This document shows, piece after piece, positions 7,924 to 17,331 of a stretch of DNA of 64,000 nucleotides. Below the pieces are notes generated by a model. It worked only from the letters and a program-made list of their open reading frames with translations. It had not been told where the DNA came from and did not search any database. Within the stretch, counting starts at the first letter, position 1. The number at the start of each line of letters is the position of its first letter. The DNA comes from Bradyrhizobium iriomotense (GTDB lineage Bacteria; Pseudomonadota; Alphaproteobacteria; Rhizobiales; Xanthobacteraceae), in the NCBI RefSeq assembly GCF_018130765.1, contig NZ_JAFCJZ010000001.1:620001-684000 (forward strand). The letters run 5' to 3'. A program made the translations under genes and the position numbers.

Positions 7924-10412
7924 TGACTGCCGTCCAACGAGGGCTCGTGTCTCGTTTGACGCGGCGTACTGTGGTGCGCGCGAACGGGAACGGCTTGTCC
8001 GTTCGCAGTCTGCTGCTGGCCGTCATCACGGCTGCCTCGCTCGGCGGGCTGATCGACGTTGCCGCCGTGGCCCCCGCCTCCGCCCAGAGCTTCACCTACA
8101 ATCCGCTGCCGCCGCGCCCCAAGCCGCCGAAGGTCGCCAACGACAACCAGATGCTGGTTCAGGCGACCGAGGTCGATTACGACTACAACAATTCGCGCGT
8201 CTCCGCGGTCGGCAACGTGCAGCTGTTCTACAACGGCACCAGCGTCGAGGCCGACAGGGTCATCTACGACCAGAAGACCAAGCGGCTCCATGCCGAAGGC
8301 AACATCCGCATGACGGATGCCGACGGCAAGATCACCTATGCCGAGATCATGGATCTCTCCGACGACTACCGTGACGGTTTCGTCGATTCGCTGCGCGTCG
8401 ACACCGCCGACCAGACCCGCATGGCCGCGAGCCGTGCCGACCGCTCCAGCGGCAACTACACGGTGTTCGAGAACGGCGTCTACACGGCCTGCGCGCCGTG
8501 TAAGGACGATCCGAAGAAGCCGCCGCTGTGGCAGGTCAAGGGTGCCCGCATCATCCACGACCAGCAGGAGAAGATGCTGTATTTCGAGACGGCGCAGCTC
8601 GAGTTCTTCGGCGTGCCGCTCGCCTACATGCCCTACTTCTCGACGCCCGATCCGACCGTGAAGCGCAAGACCGGCTTCCTGATGCCGGGCTTCACGACCT
8701 ACACGACGTACGGCTACGGCGTTGAAGTCCCGTTCTACTGGGCGATCGCGCCCGACATGGACATGACCTTCAGCCCGCGCATCACCTCCAAGCAGGGCGT
8801 GCTGTTCCAGACCGAGTTCCGCCAGCGCCTGATGGACGGCGCCTATCAAATTCGCCTCTACGGCATCGACCAGCTCGATCAGAAGCAGTTCTCCGGCCTG
8901 CCCGGTGACCGCCAGTTCCGCGGCGGCGTCGAGACCAAGGGCCAGTTCGCGCTCAACGACAAATGGGTCTGGGGCTGGGACGGCGTCCTGCTGTCCGACT
9001 ATTATTTCATGTCGGATTACCGCCTCGCGCAGTACCGCGATCCGCTCGGCTCGTTCCTGAACCTGCCGACCGACGCGCTGTCGCAGCTCTATCTGACCGG
9101 CGTCGGCAATCGCAGCTTCTTCGACGCGCGGACGATGTACTGGCTGAGCTTCTCGGGCAACCAGAGCCAGGTGCCGGTCGTCTATCCCGTGATCGATTAC
9201 TCGAACGTGCTCAACTATCCGGTGTTCGGCGGCGAGTTCAGCTACAAGACCAATTTCGTGAACCTGTCGCGTGAGACCGCGGTGTTCGATCCGATCACGA
9301 CGCTCGCCAACACCAACAGCCTGTGCACCACCACCTCGGCCGATCCGCTCGCGCGGACGCCGTCGCAGTGCCTGCTGCGCGGCTTCCCCGGCACCTACAC
9401 CCGCCTCACCGCCGAAGCGCAGTGGCGCAAGTCCTATACCGACCCGTTCGGCCAGATCTGGACGCCGTTCGCCAGCCTGCGCGCCGACGCAATCAACTCC
9501 TCGGTCTCCAATCAGCCGGGCGTGTCGAACTATCTGCCGGTCGGCGACACCCAGGCATTCCGCCTGATGCCGACCGTCGGCCTCGAATACCGCTACCCCT
9601 TCATCAACGTTCAGCCCTGGGGCTCGACCACGATCGAGCCGATCGCGCAGATCATCATCCGCCCGAACGAGACCTACGCCGGCAAGCTGCCGAACGAGGA
9701 CGCGCAGAGCATGGTGTTCGACGCCTCGAACCTGTTCAGCGTCGACAAGTTCTCCGGCTACGACCGCGTCGAGGGCGGCGGCCGCGCCAATGTCGGCGTG
9801 CAGTCGACCACGCAATTCGACAAGGGCGGTGCCGTCAAGGTGCTGTTCGGTCAGTCCTACCAGCTGTTCGGCCTGAACTCCTTCGCGGTCCAGGACTCCA
9901 TCAACACGGGCCTGGATTCCGGTCTCGACAAACCGCGCTCGGATTACGTGGCAAGCGCCAGCTACTCGCCCAACCGCACCTACACCTTCAGCGTCCGCTC
10001 CCGCATGGACGAGCAGACCTGGAACGTGCAGCGCTTCGAGGCCGAAGGCCGCGCCAATTTCGATCGCTGGTCGATCAGCATGCTCTACGGCAATTACGCG
10101 CCGCAGCCGGAGCTCGGCTATCTGACGCGCCGCGAGGGCATCCTGACCTCGGGCTCGCTGAAGGTCGCGACCAACTGGGTGGTGACGGGTTCTGCGCGCT
10201 GGGATCTCGAGGCCAACAAGATCAACCAGTATGTGCTCGGCGCCGGCTATGTCGACGATTGCTTCGTGCTGGCGGCGAACTATGTAACCTCGTACAGCTA
10301 CTCCGCGGGCTCGACCCCGCCGGTGCTGAGCCACGCGTTCATGTTCCAGATCGGACTGCGCACGCTGGCGACCTCGTCGACGAGCAGCAGTTCCGCCGGC
10401 GGCTTCCAGTGA
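7923..10412 (+). CDS. lptD: LPS assembly outer-membrane protein LptD
   Basis: Outer-membrane beta-barrel translocon that inserts lipopolysaccharide into the outer leaflet. From the GTG overlapping the lptG stop it has 829 residues. A hydrophobic signal region ends near AAVAPASAQS; then comes an OstA/LptA-like beta-jellyroll (VQATEVDYDYNNSRVSAVGN, NVQLFYNGTSVEADRVIYDQ, RLHAEGNIRMTD) and a long C-terminal barrel ending near VDDCFVLAANYVTSYSYSAG. Cysteines are visible in the N-terminal region (CAPC), mid-barrel (CTTT ... CLLRG) and near the C-terminus (DDCF), which could form LptD-type disulfides. The exact start is uncertain because the N-terminus is long and basic. Confidence 0.93.
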   Translation: MTAVQRGLVSRLTRRTVVRANGNGLSVRSLLLAVITAASLGGLIDVAAVAPASAQSFTYNPLPPRPKPPKVANDNQMLVQATEVDYDYNNSRVSAVGNVQLFYNGTSVEADRVIYDQKTKRLHAEGNIRMTDADGKITYAEIMDLSDDYRDGFVDSLRVDTADQTRMAASRADRSSGNYTVFENGVYTACAPCKDDPKKPPLWQVKGARIIHDQQEKMLYFETAQLEFFGVPLAYMPYFSTPDPTVKRKTGFLMPGFTTYTTYGYGVEVPFYWAIAPDMDMTFSPRITSKQGVLFQTEFRQRLMDGAYQIRLYGIDQLDQKQFSGLPGDRQFRGGVETKGQFALNDKWVWGWDGVLLSDYYFMSDYRLAQYRDPLGSFLNLPTDALSQLYLTGVGNRSFFDARTMYWLSFSGNQSQVPVVYPVIDYSNVLNYPVFGGEFSYKTNFVNLSRETAVFDPITTLANTNSLCTTTSADPLARTPSQCLLRGFPGTYTRLTAEAQWRKSYTDPFGQIWTPFASLRADAINSSVSNQPGVSNYLPVGDTQAFRLMPTVGLEYRYPFINVQPWGSTTIEPIAQIIIRPNETYAGKLPNEDAQSMVFDASNLFSVDKFSGYDRVEGGGRANVGVQSTTQFDKGGAVKVLFGQSYQLFGLNSFAVQDSINTGLDSGLDKPRSDYVASASYSPNRTYTFSVRSRMDEQTWNVQRFEAEGRANFDRWSISMLYGNYAPQPELGYLTRREGILTSGSLKVATNWVVTGSARWDLEANKINQYVLGAGYVDDCFVLAANYVTSYSYSAGSTPPVLSHAFMFQIGLRTLATSSTSSSSAGGFQ

Positions 10413-10465
10413 ACGGTTTGAAGTGACGGCCGCGCGATCCCGATCGCAGGTTCACCGCGGCTGAC

Positions 10466-11416
10466 ATGCGAGCGACAACCATGACGATTCCATTGCCTGC
10501 CTTCCGCGTCCTCCTCGCCATTGGTGCCGGGCTGGTCCTGACCGGCCTGCCCGCGCCGTCGCGCGCGCAGAACATCGTGGTCATGGTCAACGGCGATCCG
10601 ATCACCGATTTCGACATCGACCAGCGCGCCAAGCTCGACCAGCTGACGACGCAGAAGGCTCCCAGCCGGCAGGACGTCATCAACGAGCTGATCGACGACA
10701 GGGTGAAGCTCAAGGAAGGCAAGAAATACGGCGTCGATCCCGGTGTCAGCGACATCAACCAGTCCTACGAGGGCATGGCGCAGCGCATGCGCATCTCGCC
10801 GGATCAGCTGACCAAGTCCCTCGAAACCAAGGGCGTCCGCCCTGAAACCCTGAAGGGCCGCATGAAGGCCGAGATGGTCTGGACCAGCCTCGTGCGCGGC
10901 CGCTTCAAGGAGAAGCTGCTGGTCGGCGAGCGCGACGTCGCGCAGGCCGTTCAGGCCCAGACCGGCGACAAGCTGCAGATCGAGGGCACCGAATACAAGA
11001 TGCAACCGATCGTGCTGATCGTGCCGCGCGGCTCGTCCCCGGCCTTCCAGGAGACGCGGCTGAAGGAAGCCGAGCAATATCGCTCCCGCGTCGGAAGCTG
11101 CGAGGAAGCCAATTCGCTGTTCCGCTCGACGCCGAACGCCACCATCCGCGAGGCCGTCACCAAGACGACGGCGGACCTACCCGAGGCGCTGCGCAAGGTG
11201 CTCGACGACACCCCGATCGGCCATCTGACCGCGCCGGAAGTGACCAAGGCGGGCATCGAGATGGTCGTGCTCTGCTCGCGCAAGCCGACCATGATCGACA
11301 CGCCGAAGAAGCGCGAGGTCCGCGAGAAGATGTATCAGGAGAAGTACGAGAAGACCCAGAAGGCCTATCTCGAAGAGCTCCGCAAAGCGGCGATGATCGA
11401 ATATCGCAACCGCTGA
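10466..11416 (+). CDS. surA: SurA-like periplasmic chaperone / peptidyl-prolyl isomerase family protein
   Basis: Secreted 316-residue protein with a signal peptide (AIGAGLVLTGLPAPSRAQ) and a SurA-type N-terminal domain opening NIVVMVNGDPITDFDIDQRA, LKEGKKYGVDPGVSDINQSY. The second half (about residues 165-280) is a diverged rotamase-like region. It probably chaperones outer-membrane proteins, including the LptD encoded just upstream; this is the usual SurA role, inferred here from family and location. The start could also be the ATG at 10481. Its TGA shares a base with the pdxA ATG. Confidence 0.85.
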   Translation: MRATTMTIPLPAFRVLLAIGAGLVLTGLPAPSRAQNIVVMVNGDPITDFDIDQRAKLDQLTTQKAPSRQDVINELIDDRVKLKEGKKYGVDPGVSDINQSYEGMAQRMRISPDQLTKSLETKGVRPETLKGRMKAEMVWTSLVRGRFKEKLLVGERDVAQAVQAQTGDKLQIEGTEYKMQPIVLIVPRGSSPAFQETRLKEAEQYRSRVGSCEEANSLFRSTPNATIREAVTKTTADLPEALRKVLDDTPIGHLTAPEVTKAGIEMVVLCSRKPTMIDTPKKREVREKMYQEKYEKTQKAYLEELRKAAMIEYRNR

Positions 11417-12441
11417 TGGCCGCTCCCCCGATCAAGCCCCTCGCCCTGACCCTGGGAGAGCCCGCGGGGATCGGCCCCGACATCACGATTGCGGCCTGGC
11501 TCCGGCGCCGTGAGTTGAACCTGCCCGCCTTCTATCTGCTCGGCGACGAGGCCTTCCTCGCGCGGCGCGCGGAGATCATCGGCAAGGCGCTCGGCGCCGG
11601 GATCCGGATCGCCCCGGTGAGCGCCGGTGAGGCCGTGGCCGCCTTCGCCGACGCCCTTCCCGTGGTCGCGACCGGCGAGCACGCGACGGCCGAGCCCGGC
11701 AAGCCCGACGCCACCAGCGCGCCCGCCGCGCTCGCCTCGATCCGTCAGGCGGTCCTCGACGTGCGCGAGGGCCGCGCCGGCGCCGTCGTCACCAATCCGA
11801 TCGCCAAGAGCGTGCTCTACCGCGCCGGCTTCCGCCATCCCGGCCACACCGAATTCCTCGCCGAGCTGGCCGCAGAGGGCGGCCGCGTGCCGCAGCCGGT
11901 GATGATGCTGTGGTCGCCGCGGCTCGCCGTGGTGCCCGTGACCATCCACGTCTCCATGCGCGAGGCGCTGAGCCAGCTCACCAGCGAATTGATCGTCTCG
12001 ACCGTGCGCATCGTCGCGAGCGAGCTGAAATCCCGCTTCGGCATCGCGCGGCCGCGCATCGCGATCTCCGGCCTCAATCCGCATGCCGGCGAGGACGGCT
12101 CGCTCGGCCACGAGGAGCAGACGGTGATTGCGCCGGCGCTCAAGGTTCTGCGCAACGACGGCATCGAGGCCAGGGGCCCGCTGCCCGCGGACACCATGTT
12201 CCACGAGGCCGCACGCAACCTCTATGATTGCGCAGTCTGCATGTATCACGACCAGGCGCTGATCCCGATCAAGACCGTCGCCTTCGACGATGCCGTCAAC
12301 GTCACGCTCGGCCTGCCCTTCATCCGCACCTCGCCCGATCACGGCACCGCGTTCGACATCGCCGCCACCGCCAAGGCCAATCCGGCCAGCCTGATCGCAG
12401 CGCTGCAGCTTGCGAGCCGCATGGCGGCTGCGACAAGCTGA
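11416..12441 (+). CDS. pdxA: 4-hydroxythreonine-4-phosphate dehydrogenase
   Basis: PdxA oxidises 4-phosphohydroxy-L-threonine in the pyridoxal 5'-phosphate pathway. The 341-residue product has the family signatures [13 protein letters not shown] near the N-terminus, [20 protein letters not shown], the metal/substrate region [16 protein letters not shown], and [20 protein letters not shown] followed by [15 protein letters not shown]. Translational overlap joins it to surA upstream and to rsmA downstream (TGATG). The surA-pdxA-rsmA order is conserved across many proteobacteria. Confidence 0.96.
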   Translation: MAAPPIKPLALTLGEPAGIGPDITIAAWLRRRELNLPAFYLLGDEAFLARRAEIIGKALGAGIRIAPVSAGEAVAAFADALPVVATGEHATAEPGKPDATSAPAALASIRQAVLDVREGRAGAVVTNPIAKSVLYRAGFRHPGHTEFLAELAAEGGRVPQPVMMLWSPRLAVVPVTIHVSMREALSQLTSELIVSTVRIVASELKSRFGIARPRIAISGLNPHAGEDGSLGHEEQTVIAPALKVLRNDGIEARGPLPADTMFHEAARNLYDCAVCMYHDQALIPIKTVAFDDAVNVTLGLPFIRTSPDHGTAFDIAATAKANPASLIAALQLASRMAAATS

Positions 12442-13298
12442 TGAGCGCGATCGACGACCTCCCGCCGCTGCGCGAGGTCATTCGCCAGCACGCGCTGTCG
12501 GCCCGCAAATCACTCGGTCAGAATTTTCTGCTCGATCTCAACCTCACCGCGCGCATCGCGCGCGCGGCCGCGCCGCTTGAGGATTCCACCATCGTCGAGA
12601 TCGGCCCCGGTCCGGGCGGGCTGACGCGCGCCCTGCTCGCGCTCGGCGCCCGGCGCGTCATCGCCATCGAGCATGACGAGCGCGCGATCCCGGCGTTGCA
12701 GGATATTTCCGCGCGCTACCCTGATAGGCTCGAGATCGTGCATGGCGATGCCATGACCTTCGATCCGCGACCGTTGCTCTCCGGCGAACGCGCAAAGATC
12801 GTCGCCAATCTGCCGTACAACATCGCGACCCAGCTTCTCATCAACTGGCTCACGATCGAGCCCTGGCCGCCCTGGTACGACATGATGGTGCTGATGTTCC
12901 AGCGCGAGGTCGGCGAGCGCATCGTCGCGCGCGAGGACGAGGAGGCCTATGGCCGTCTCGGCGTGCTCGCCAACTGGCGCTGCGAGACCAAAATCCTGTT
13001 CGACATTTCGCCGTCCGCCTTCGTGCCGCCGCCGAAGGTCACCTCCTCCGTCGTGCGCCTCAAGCCGCGCGCAGAGCCGCTGCCGTGCGATCGCAGGCTG
13101 CTCGAGCAGGTCGCGGCCGCCGCCTTCGGCCAGCGCCGCAAGATGCTGCGGCAAAGTCTGAAATCGCTCGGCGTCGATCCCGCCCGACTTGCGAGCGCCG
13201 CCGGCGTCGATGCGACGCGGCGTGCCGAGACCATTCCGATCTCCGGCTTTGTTGCCATGGCGCGTGAATTGGCGGATATACGAAACGAAGCTGAATAA
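12441..13298 (+). CDS. rsmA: 16S rRNA (adenine(1518)-N(6)/adenine(1519)-N(6))-dimethyltransferase
   Basis: RsmA/KsgA dimethylates two adjacent adenines near the 3' end of 16S rRNA during small-subunit maturation. The 285-residue product has [10 protein letters not shown] at the N-terminus, SAM motif [17 protein letters not shown], motif [13 protein letters not shown], and the C-terminal helical domain [19 protein letters not shown]. The start ATG shares a base with the pdxA stop. It is the last gene of the conserved lpt-pdxA operon here; the following dehydrogenase gene has its own strong ribosome-binding site. Confidence 0.96.
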   Translation: MSAIDDLPPLREVIRQHALSARKSLGQNFLLDLNLTARIARAAAPLEDSTIVEIGPGPGGLTRALLALGARRVIAIEHDERAIPALQDISARYPDRLEIVHGDAMTFDPRPLLSGERAKIVANLPYNIATQLLINWLTIEPWPPWYDMMVLMFQREVGERIVAREDEEAYGRLGVLANWRCETKILFDISPSAFVPPPKVTSSVVRLKPRAEPLPCDRRLLEQVAAAAFGQRRKMLRQSLKSLGVDPARLASAAGVDATRRAETIPISGFVAMARELADIRNEAE

Positions 13299-13320
13299 TA
13301 AGAATTCCGGAGGAGAGAAT

Positions 13321-14379
13321 ATGGCGTTGATGCGCAGGCAGTCCCTGGTCAAGTTCGATGCGCCCTTGTGCGAGACCATCGTCGACACGCCGAAGCCGCA
13401 GGGACGTGAGGTGCTGGTGCGCATCGAGCGCTGCGGCCTCTGTCATTCCGACCTGCACATCCAGGACGGCTATGCCGATCTCGGCGGCGGCAAGAAGCTC
13501 GACACCACGCGCGGCATGACGCTGCCCTTCACGCTCGGCCACGAGATCGCGGGCGTCGCCGACGAAGTCGGCCCTGACGTTCCCGCCGGCCTCGTCGGCG
13601 CCAAGAAGGCGGTCTTCCCGTGGATCGGCTGCGGCCAGTGCCGCGACTGTGCCAATGGCGACGAGAACCTCTGCGCCAAGCAGCGCTTCCTCGGCGTCTC
13701 CATCGACGGCGGCTTTGCCACCCATGTGCTGGTGCCCGACGCAAAATACCTACTCGACTACGATCCCCTCCCCGTCAACCAGGCCGCGACGCTGATGTGC
13801 TCGGGCGTCACCGCCTACGGCGCGCTCAAGCGCCTCGTCGATCGTCCGCGCCAGCGCAATTTGCTGCTGATCGGCCTCGGCGGCGTCGGCATGATGGGCC
13901 TGTCGTTCGCGCAGGCGATGTTCAAGCAGCCGATCACGGTCGCCGACCTCTCGCCGGCCGCGCGCGAGACCGCGCTGAAGAACGGCGCGGCCATGGCCTA
14001 CGATCCGTCCGAGCCGGAAGTGATCCGCCGCATCCTGAAAGAGACCGACGGCGGCTTCGACGAAGTGGTCGATTTCGCCGGCAACGAGAAGTCTATGGCC
14101 TTTGCGGTCGCGGTCGCCGCGCGCGGCGGCAAGGTCGTGGTCTCCGGCCTGATGGGCGGCCAGTTCACGCTGCCGATGGTGCAATGGGTCTACAAGCGCC
14201 TGACCGTCGAAGGCTTCATGGTCGGCACGCTCGCGGAGAGCCATGAACTGATGGCGCTCGCCCGCGCCGGCAAGATCAAGCCGACGCCGATGCGCGAGGA
14301 GCCGATGGGCGACGTGCAGAAATGGATCGACGAACTGCGCGCCGGCAAAGTCGTCGGCCGCATCGTCCTGAAGAATTAG
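13321..14379 (+). CDS. zinc-dependent alcohol dehydrogenase
   Basis: Medium-chain zinc alcohol dehydrogenase, 352 residues, oxidising an unidentified alcohol. Catalytic zinc ligands lie in CGLCHSDLH and GHEIAG, the structural zinc cluster is C-G-Q-C-R-D-C-A-N-G-D-E-N-L-C, and the nucleotide-binding glycine motif is GLGGVGMMGL. A very good ribosome-binding site (GGAGGAGAG) precedes the ATG. It lies 22 bases after rsmA on the same strand and is followed by a perfect hairpin, so it may be read partly from the upstream operon. It marks the start of a block of genes not normally found between rsmA and gmk. Confidence 0.9.
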   Translation: MALMRRQSLVKFDAPLCETIVDTPKPQGREVLVRIERCGLCHSDLHIQDGYADLGGGKKLDTTRGMTLPFTLGHEIAGVADEVGPDVPAGLVGAKKAVFPWIGCGQCRDCANGDENLCAKQRFLGVSIDGGFATHVLVPDAKYLLDYDPLPVNQAATLMCSGVTAYGALKRLVDRPRQRNLLLIGLGGVGMMGLSFAQAMFKQPITVADLSPAARETALKNGAAMAYDPSEPEVIRRILKETDGGFDEVVDFAGNEKSMAFAVAVAARGGKVVVSGLMGGQFTLPMVQWVYKRLTVEGFMVGTLAESHELMALARAGKIKPTPMREEPMGDVQKWIDELRAGKVVGRIVLKN

Positions 14380-14406
14380 AATGCGAGGAACCTGAAGAAG
14401 CTCCCT

Positions 14407-14431
14407 GCGGCGAGATCGAATATCTCGCCGC
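14407..14431 (+). terminator. hairpin downstream of the alcohol dehydrogenase gene
   Basis: A perfect 10-bp stem GCGGCGAGAT / ATCTCGCCGC with a five-base loop, beginning 28 bases after the dehydrogenase stop. There is no T-tract, so it may be a Rho-assisted terminator or an mRNA-stabilising hairpin rather than a classic intrinsic terminator. Confidence 0.5.
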
Positions 14432-14464
14432 GGAACACCGGCGGCTGCGCTGCGTTGGCAGCGC

Positions 14465-14692
14465 ATGTCCATCCGCTGCACCGTCGAGAGCGCATTCTTC
14501 ATCGCCTGGAGCTGCCTGGAGCAGAGCGGCGAGCTCGGCGCGCCGGACGAGACTGCAAACTTTCTTCTCGACTTCATTGAAGCGCAGCTCAGGACCGGCG
14601 AACGCCGGCCGCTGATGCTCGCGAACCGGGCAATCGATGCCTGGCGCGCGCACGTGGCCAGGAGCCGGCCGCAGCAGGCGCGATTCGGATAA
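14465..14692 (+). CDS. small hypothetical protein
   Basis: A 75-residue ORF with balanced, protein-like composition (FLLDFIEAQLRTGERRP, LMLANRAIDAWRAHV), predicted largely helical, with no signal peptide or membrane span. I recognise no family. Small helical ORFs like this are common hypothetical genes in Bradyrhizobium. There is no clear ribosome-binding site, so the call rests mainly on composition. Confidence 0.45.
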   Translation: MSIRCTVESAFFIAWSCLEQSGELGAPDETANFLLDFIEAQLRTGERRPLMLANRAIDAWRAHVARSRPQQARFG

Positions 14693-14887
14693 CCGACCGC
14701 AGCGTCTCCGACCGCTGCCATCGCTTTCCACTGGACGCCCCAGGGTTTTGCCGGATTCCGATAGTGATTTCGTCATGCCTCACTCGACCGGGACTTGCCG
14801 CCGGGAAAACCACAACTTGCATCGGCCGGTGAATGACCGTTCAATGCCGGTTTGGACCGACGCCGCGTTATTTTGTGGTTTTCTGGA

Positions 14888-15304
14888 ATGCGAACTTTTC
14901 TCATTATCCTTGGCATCTGGCTGCTGATCAACGTGCTCTTCGTCGTCATCATGATGCCGCCGCGCAAGCCGCGGAAGCCGGATCATCCGCGTTCATCGGC
15001 CGGCCTCGCACCGGCAGCCATCGAGCGCAACGCCCACCCTTTCGATGAGGAAGAGAAGGTCTCGCTTCGCCACACCATCATCGCCATTGCGATGGGCGCC
15101 CTGTTCTCGCTGACGCCGCCGCTGCTCGAAGCGATCGACGACATCAAGCGGCTGGTCAGGAAGTACCGCAAGTCGGGCCAGCCGCCCGAGGCTGAAGCCG
15201 GCAAAGGATCGCTGGAGACGGTGTCCGAAGACCTCCGCGCGCGCGAGAAGCGTACGGCGGCCGGCGAATCCTCGACCGATGATCGGAACGCGCCGAAGCG
15301 CTAG
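14888..15304 (+). CDS. small membrane protein of unknown function
   Basis: A 138-residue protein starting MRTFLIILGIWLLINVLFVV, with an N-terminal membrane anchor, a basic Pro-rich stretch (PPRKPRKPDHPR), a second hydrophobic segment (TIIAIAMGALFSLTPPLLEA), and a charged C-terminal tail. The ATG at 14888 puts the hydrophobic segment at the N-terminus; a longer frame from 14852 adds a basic leader without support. I recognise no characterised family. Confidence 0.6.
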   Translation: MRTFLIILGIWLLINVLFVVIMMPPRKPRKPDHPRSSAGLAPAAIERNAHPFDEEEKVSLRHTIIAIAMGALFSLTPPLLEAIDDIKRLVRKYRKSGQPPEAEAGKGSLETVSEDLRAREKRTAAGESSTDDRNAPKR

Positions 15305-15512
15305 CGCCTAGATTCTCTTCGCAGATTCCACTTCGCTCGCAACATTGGAACGTCGCGCGCCTCCCGCGCGTTGGCCTTCCACCAAGGCAACGACCGGGTC
15401 GGAGCCGATCACAAGAACGGGCGCAGCCTGTTCTGAAGAACACGCCGAACACCGATAGCGGGCGCGTGGGGTGAGCGATCACGCATGGGGGATCGAAAAG
15501 AGGAGAAACGAG

Positions 15513-15689
15513 TTGACCAATCCGGGCAAGTGGTACGATCCCATCTCCGAGCGCTGGATCGCGCCGCGCGAACCGCGCCAGGGGACAACATCGTCCGAAG
15601 TGAGCGAGAACCACGTCCGTGAGCTTGAGAGGACCGTCGAAGTCCAACGCATCTGGCGGGCACTAGTCGATTGCTGCGCACGCGACTGA
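15513..15689 (+). CDS. small hypothetical protein with TTG start
   Basis: A 58-residue ORF (MTNPGKWYDPISERWIAPRE at the start). A TTG start is preferred because a strong AGAGGAG ribosome-binding site sits seven bases before it; an in-frame GTG at 15471 lacks one. The product is hydrophilic and ends with a helical segment ELERTVEVQRIWRALVDCC. No known family recognised. Translation is plausible from the ribosome-binding site, but function is unknown. Confidence 0.45.
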   Translation: MTNPGKWYDPISERWIAPREPRQGTTSSEVSENHVRELERTVEVQRIWRALVDCCARD

Positions 15690-15746
15690 CGTTTTCCGCG
15701 AGCGTTGAAACCGGAACCTCCAGTCAGCAATGCCGTTGTCATTTGC

Positions 15747-15968
15747 ATGAGCGATCCTGCACTTCCCGCAAGGCCGGTCACAGCTGCAATCCGCTACCTG
15801 TCGATCATCGTCGGGTGCGCCTGCCTGCTTCTCGCCGTCATCTGCTTTGCCATCGCGGCACAGGTCTTTGTGCAGACCGGTGTGTTTGCACAGTCCTATG
15901 CGATGGTGGGACTCGTGAGCACCGTGCTGGGGCTTCTGGCGCTGATGCTGGCGCGGGTGTGGAAATAG
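15747..15968 (+). CDS. small two-span membrane protein
   Basis: A 73-residue ORF (MSDPALPARPVTAAIRYLSI at the start) with two hydrophobic segments, IIVGCACLLLAVICFAIAA and AMVGLVSTVLGLLALMLA, and a short basic C-terminus (RVWK). This gives a clear two-helix inner-membrane topology. The frame is open upstream to 15705 via TTG, but the ATG gives the more sensible N-terminus. Function unknown. Confidence 0.5.
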   Translation: MSDPALPARPVTAAIRYLSIIVGCACLLLAVICFAIAAQVFVQTGVFAQSYAMVGLVSTVLGLLALMLARVWK

Positions 15969-16008
15969 GTGCTCGCGATAGACCGTCCTTCGTCACGGAT
16001 ATTCATGG

Positions 16009-16022
16009 CTTATCGCGATAAG
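16009..16022. promoter_or_regulatory. perfect 14-bp palindrome upstream of the MFS gene, candidate operator
   Basis: CTTATCGCGATAAG is a perfect palindrome ending 55 bases before the MFS transporter start. Its placement suits an operator for a dimeric regulator. No regulator gene is adjacent, so the cognate protein cannot be named. Confidence 0.35.
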
Positions 16023-16077
16023 TCCAAGTCGGATTTATCGTCTAATCAAATCAACTCCGCGCCGCTAGCTCTGCGGC

Positions 16078-17295
16078 ATGACCATCCAATCCTCCTCCCA
16101 CGCCGCGCCCTGGAGCGCGGTTCTTGCACTGTCGCTGTGCGCTTCGACGCTGGTGGCCTCCGAGTTCATGCCCGTGAGCCTGCTCACGCCGATCGCGACC
16201 GATCTCCACCTGAGTGAGGGCCAGGTCGGCCAGGCGATCGGAGTGTCCGGCCTGTTCGCCGTGCTCACGAGCCTGTTCATCGCGGCCGTGACCAGCGGCG
16301 TCGATCGCCGCTCCCTGCTGCTCGCGCTGACGGCACTGATGTTGCTGTCCGGCAGCGTCGTATCCTCGGCTCCCGATTACGTGACGCTCATGGCTGGCCG
16401 CGCGTTGATCGGGATCGTTGTCGGGGGCTTCTGGTCGATGTCGGCCGCCACCATGATGCGCCTTGTGCCCGCCGGCGATGTGGCGCGGGCGCTTGCCATC
16501 CTCAACGGCGGCAATGCGCTTGCCACCACCGTCGCAGCGCCCCTGGCCAGCTTCCTCGGCCAATATATCGGCTGGCGTGCCGCATTCTTCTGCGTCGTGC
16601 CGATCGCGGCCGCGACACTTGTCTGGCAATTCCTCACCCTTCCCGCCATGCCCGATCGGAATCGGTCCGGCGCAGCCGCCACCTTCCGTGTCTTGCGCCG
16701 ACCGCAGGTGGCCTATGGCATGCTCGCCGCCGCGCTGTTCTTCCTCGGCCAGTTCTCGCTCTTCACCTATCTGCGCCCATTCCTCGAGACCGTCACCCAC
16801 ACGAGCGTTTCCACCCTCTCTGCACTCCTTCTGATCCTGGGTGTTGCGGGACTCGTCGGCACATCATTCATCGGCATGATCCTCAGACCGCACCTCCATG
16901 CCTCGCTGGTCGCCATGCCGCTCGCCATGGCAGCCATTGCCATCGGCCTCGTGGCCTTCGGATCCTCGCTTGTCGCAACGACCATTCTGCTGACGTTGTG
17001 GGGCCTGATCGGCACGGCGGCGCCCGTGGGCTGGTGGACCTGGCTGGCCCGGACCCTGCCCGACGATGCGGAGGCCGGCGGCGGCCTCATGGTTGCGGTC
17101 GTCCAGCTGGCGATCGCGACAGGCGCTGCCTTCGGCGGCCTTCTCTTCGACGGCATCGGCTATCGCGCCACCTTCCTGTTCAGCACCCTCACCCTGTGCT
17201 TGTCGGCCGGCGCCATCTTTCTCGGCACCCGTCGCCGAGCTCTGAGCTCCACCAGTGTGGCTCAAGACGGGTGCACCAGCGCTGCGCGCTCGTGA
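16078..17295 (+). CDS. MFS transporter (sugar efflux / AraJ-like family)
   Basis: A 405-residue inner-membrane transporter with about twelve hydrophobic spans. Early features typical of the drug/sugar-efflux branch of the major facilitator superfamily include LVASEFMPVSLLTPIATDLH, EGQVGQAIGVSGLFAVLTSL and the A-motif-like region with VDRRSLLL, then GRALIGIVVGGFWSMSAATM, which resembles the AraJ/NepI group. The substrate cannot be told from sequence. It is preceded by a 14-bp palindrome and followed 36 bases later by a hydrolase gene, which may be in the same transcript. Confidence 0.88.
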   Translation: MTIQSSSHAAPWSAVLALSLCASTLVASEFMPVSLLTPIATDLHLSEGQVGQAIGVSGLFAVLTSLFIAAVTSGVDRRSLLLALTALMLLSGSVVSSAPDYVTLMAGRALIGIVVGGFWSMSAATMMRLVPAGDVARALAILNGGNALATTVAAPLASFLGQYIGWRAAFFCVVPIAAATLVWQFLTLPAMPDRNRSGAAATFRVLRRPQVAYGMLAAALFFLGQFSLFTYLRPFLETVTHTSVSTLSALLLILGVAGLVGTSFIGMILRPHLHASLVAMPLAMAAIAIGLVAFGSSLVATTILLTLWGLIGTAAPVGWWTWLARTLPDDAEAGGGLMVAVVQLAIATGAAFGGLLFDGIGYRATFLFSTLTLCLSAGAIFLGTRRRALSSTSVAQDGCTSAARS

Positions 17296-17331
17296 TGCAC
17301 GCGCATTCGCAAACGAAGACGGAGGTCAGCG

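Noticed and set aside
7920..10334. A very long open frame (about 800 codons) antisense to lptD
   Set aside because: It mirrors the codon periodicity of lptD; its translation is Arg/Asp/Gly-rich low-quality sequence with no domain. Long antisense frames are expected in high-GC DNA.
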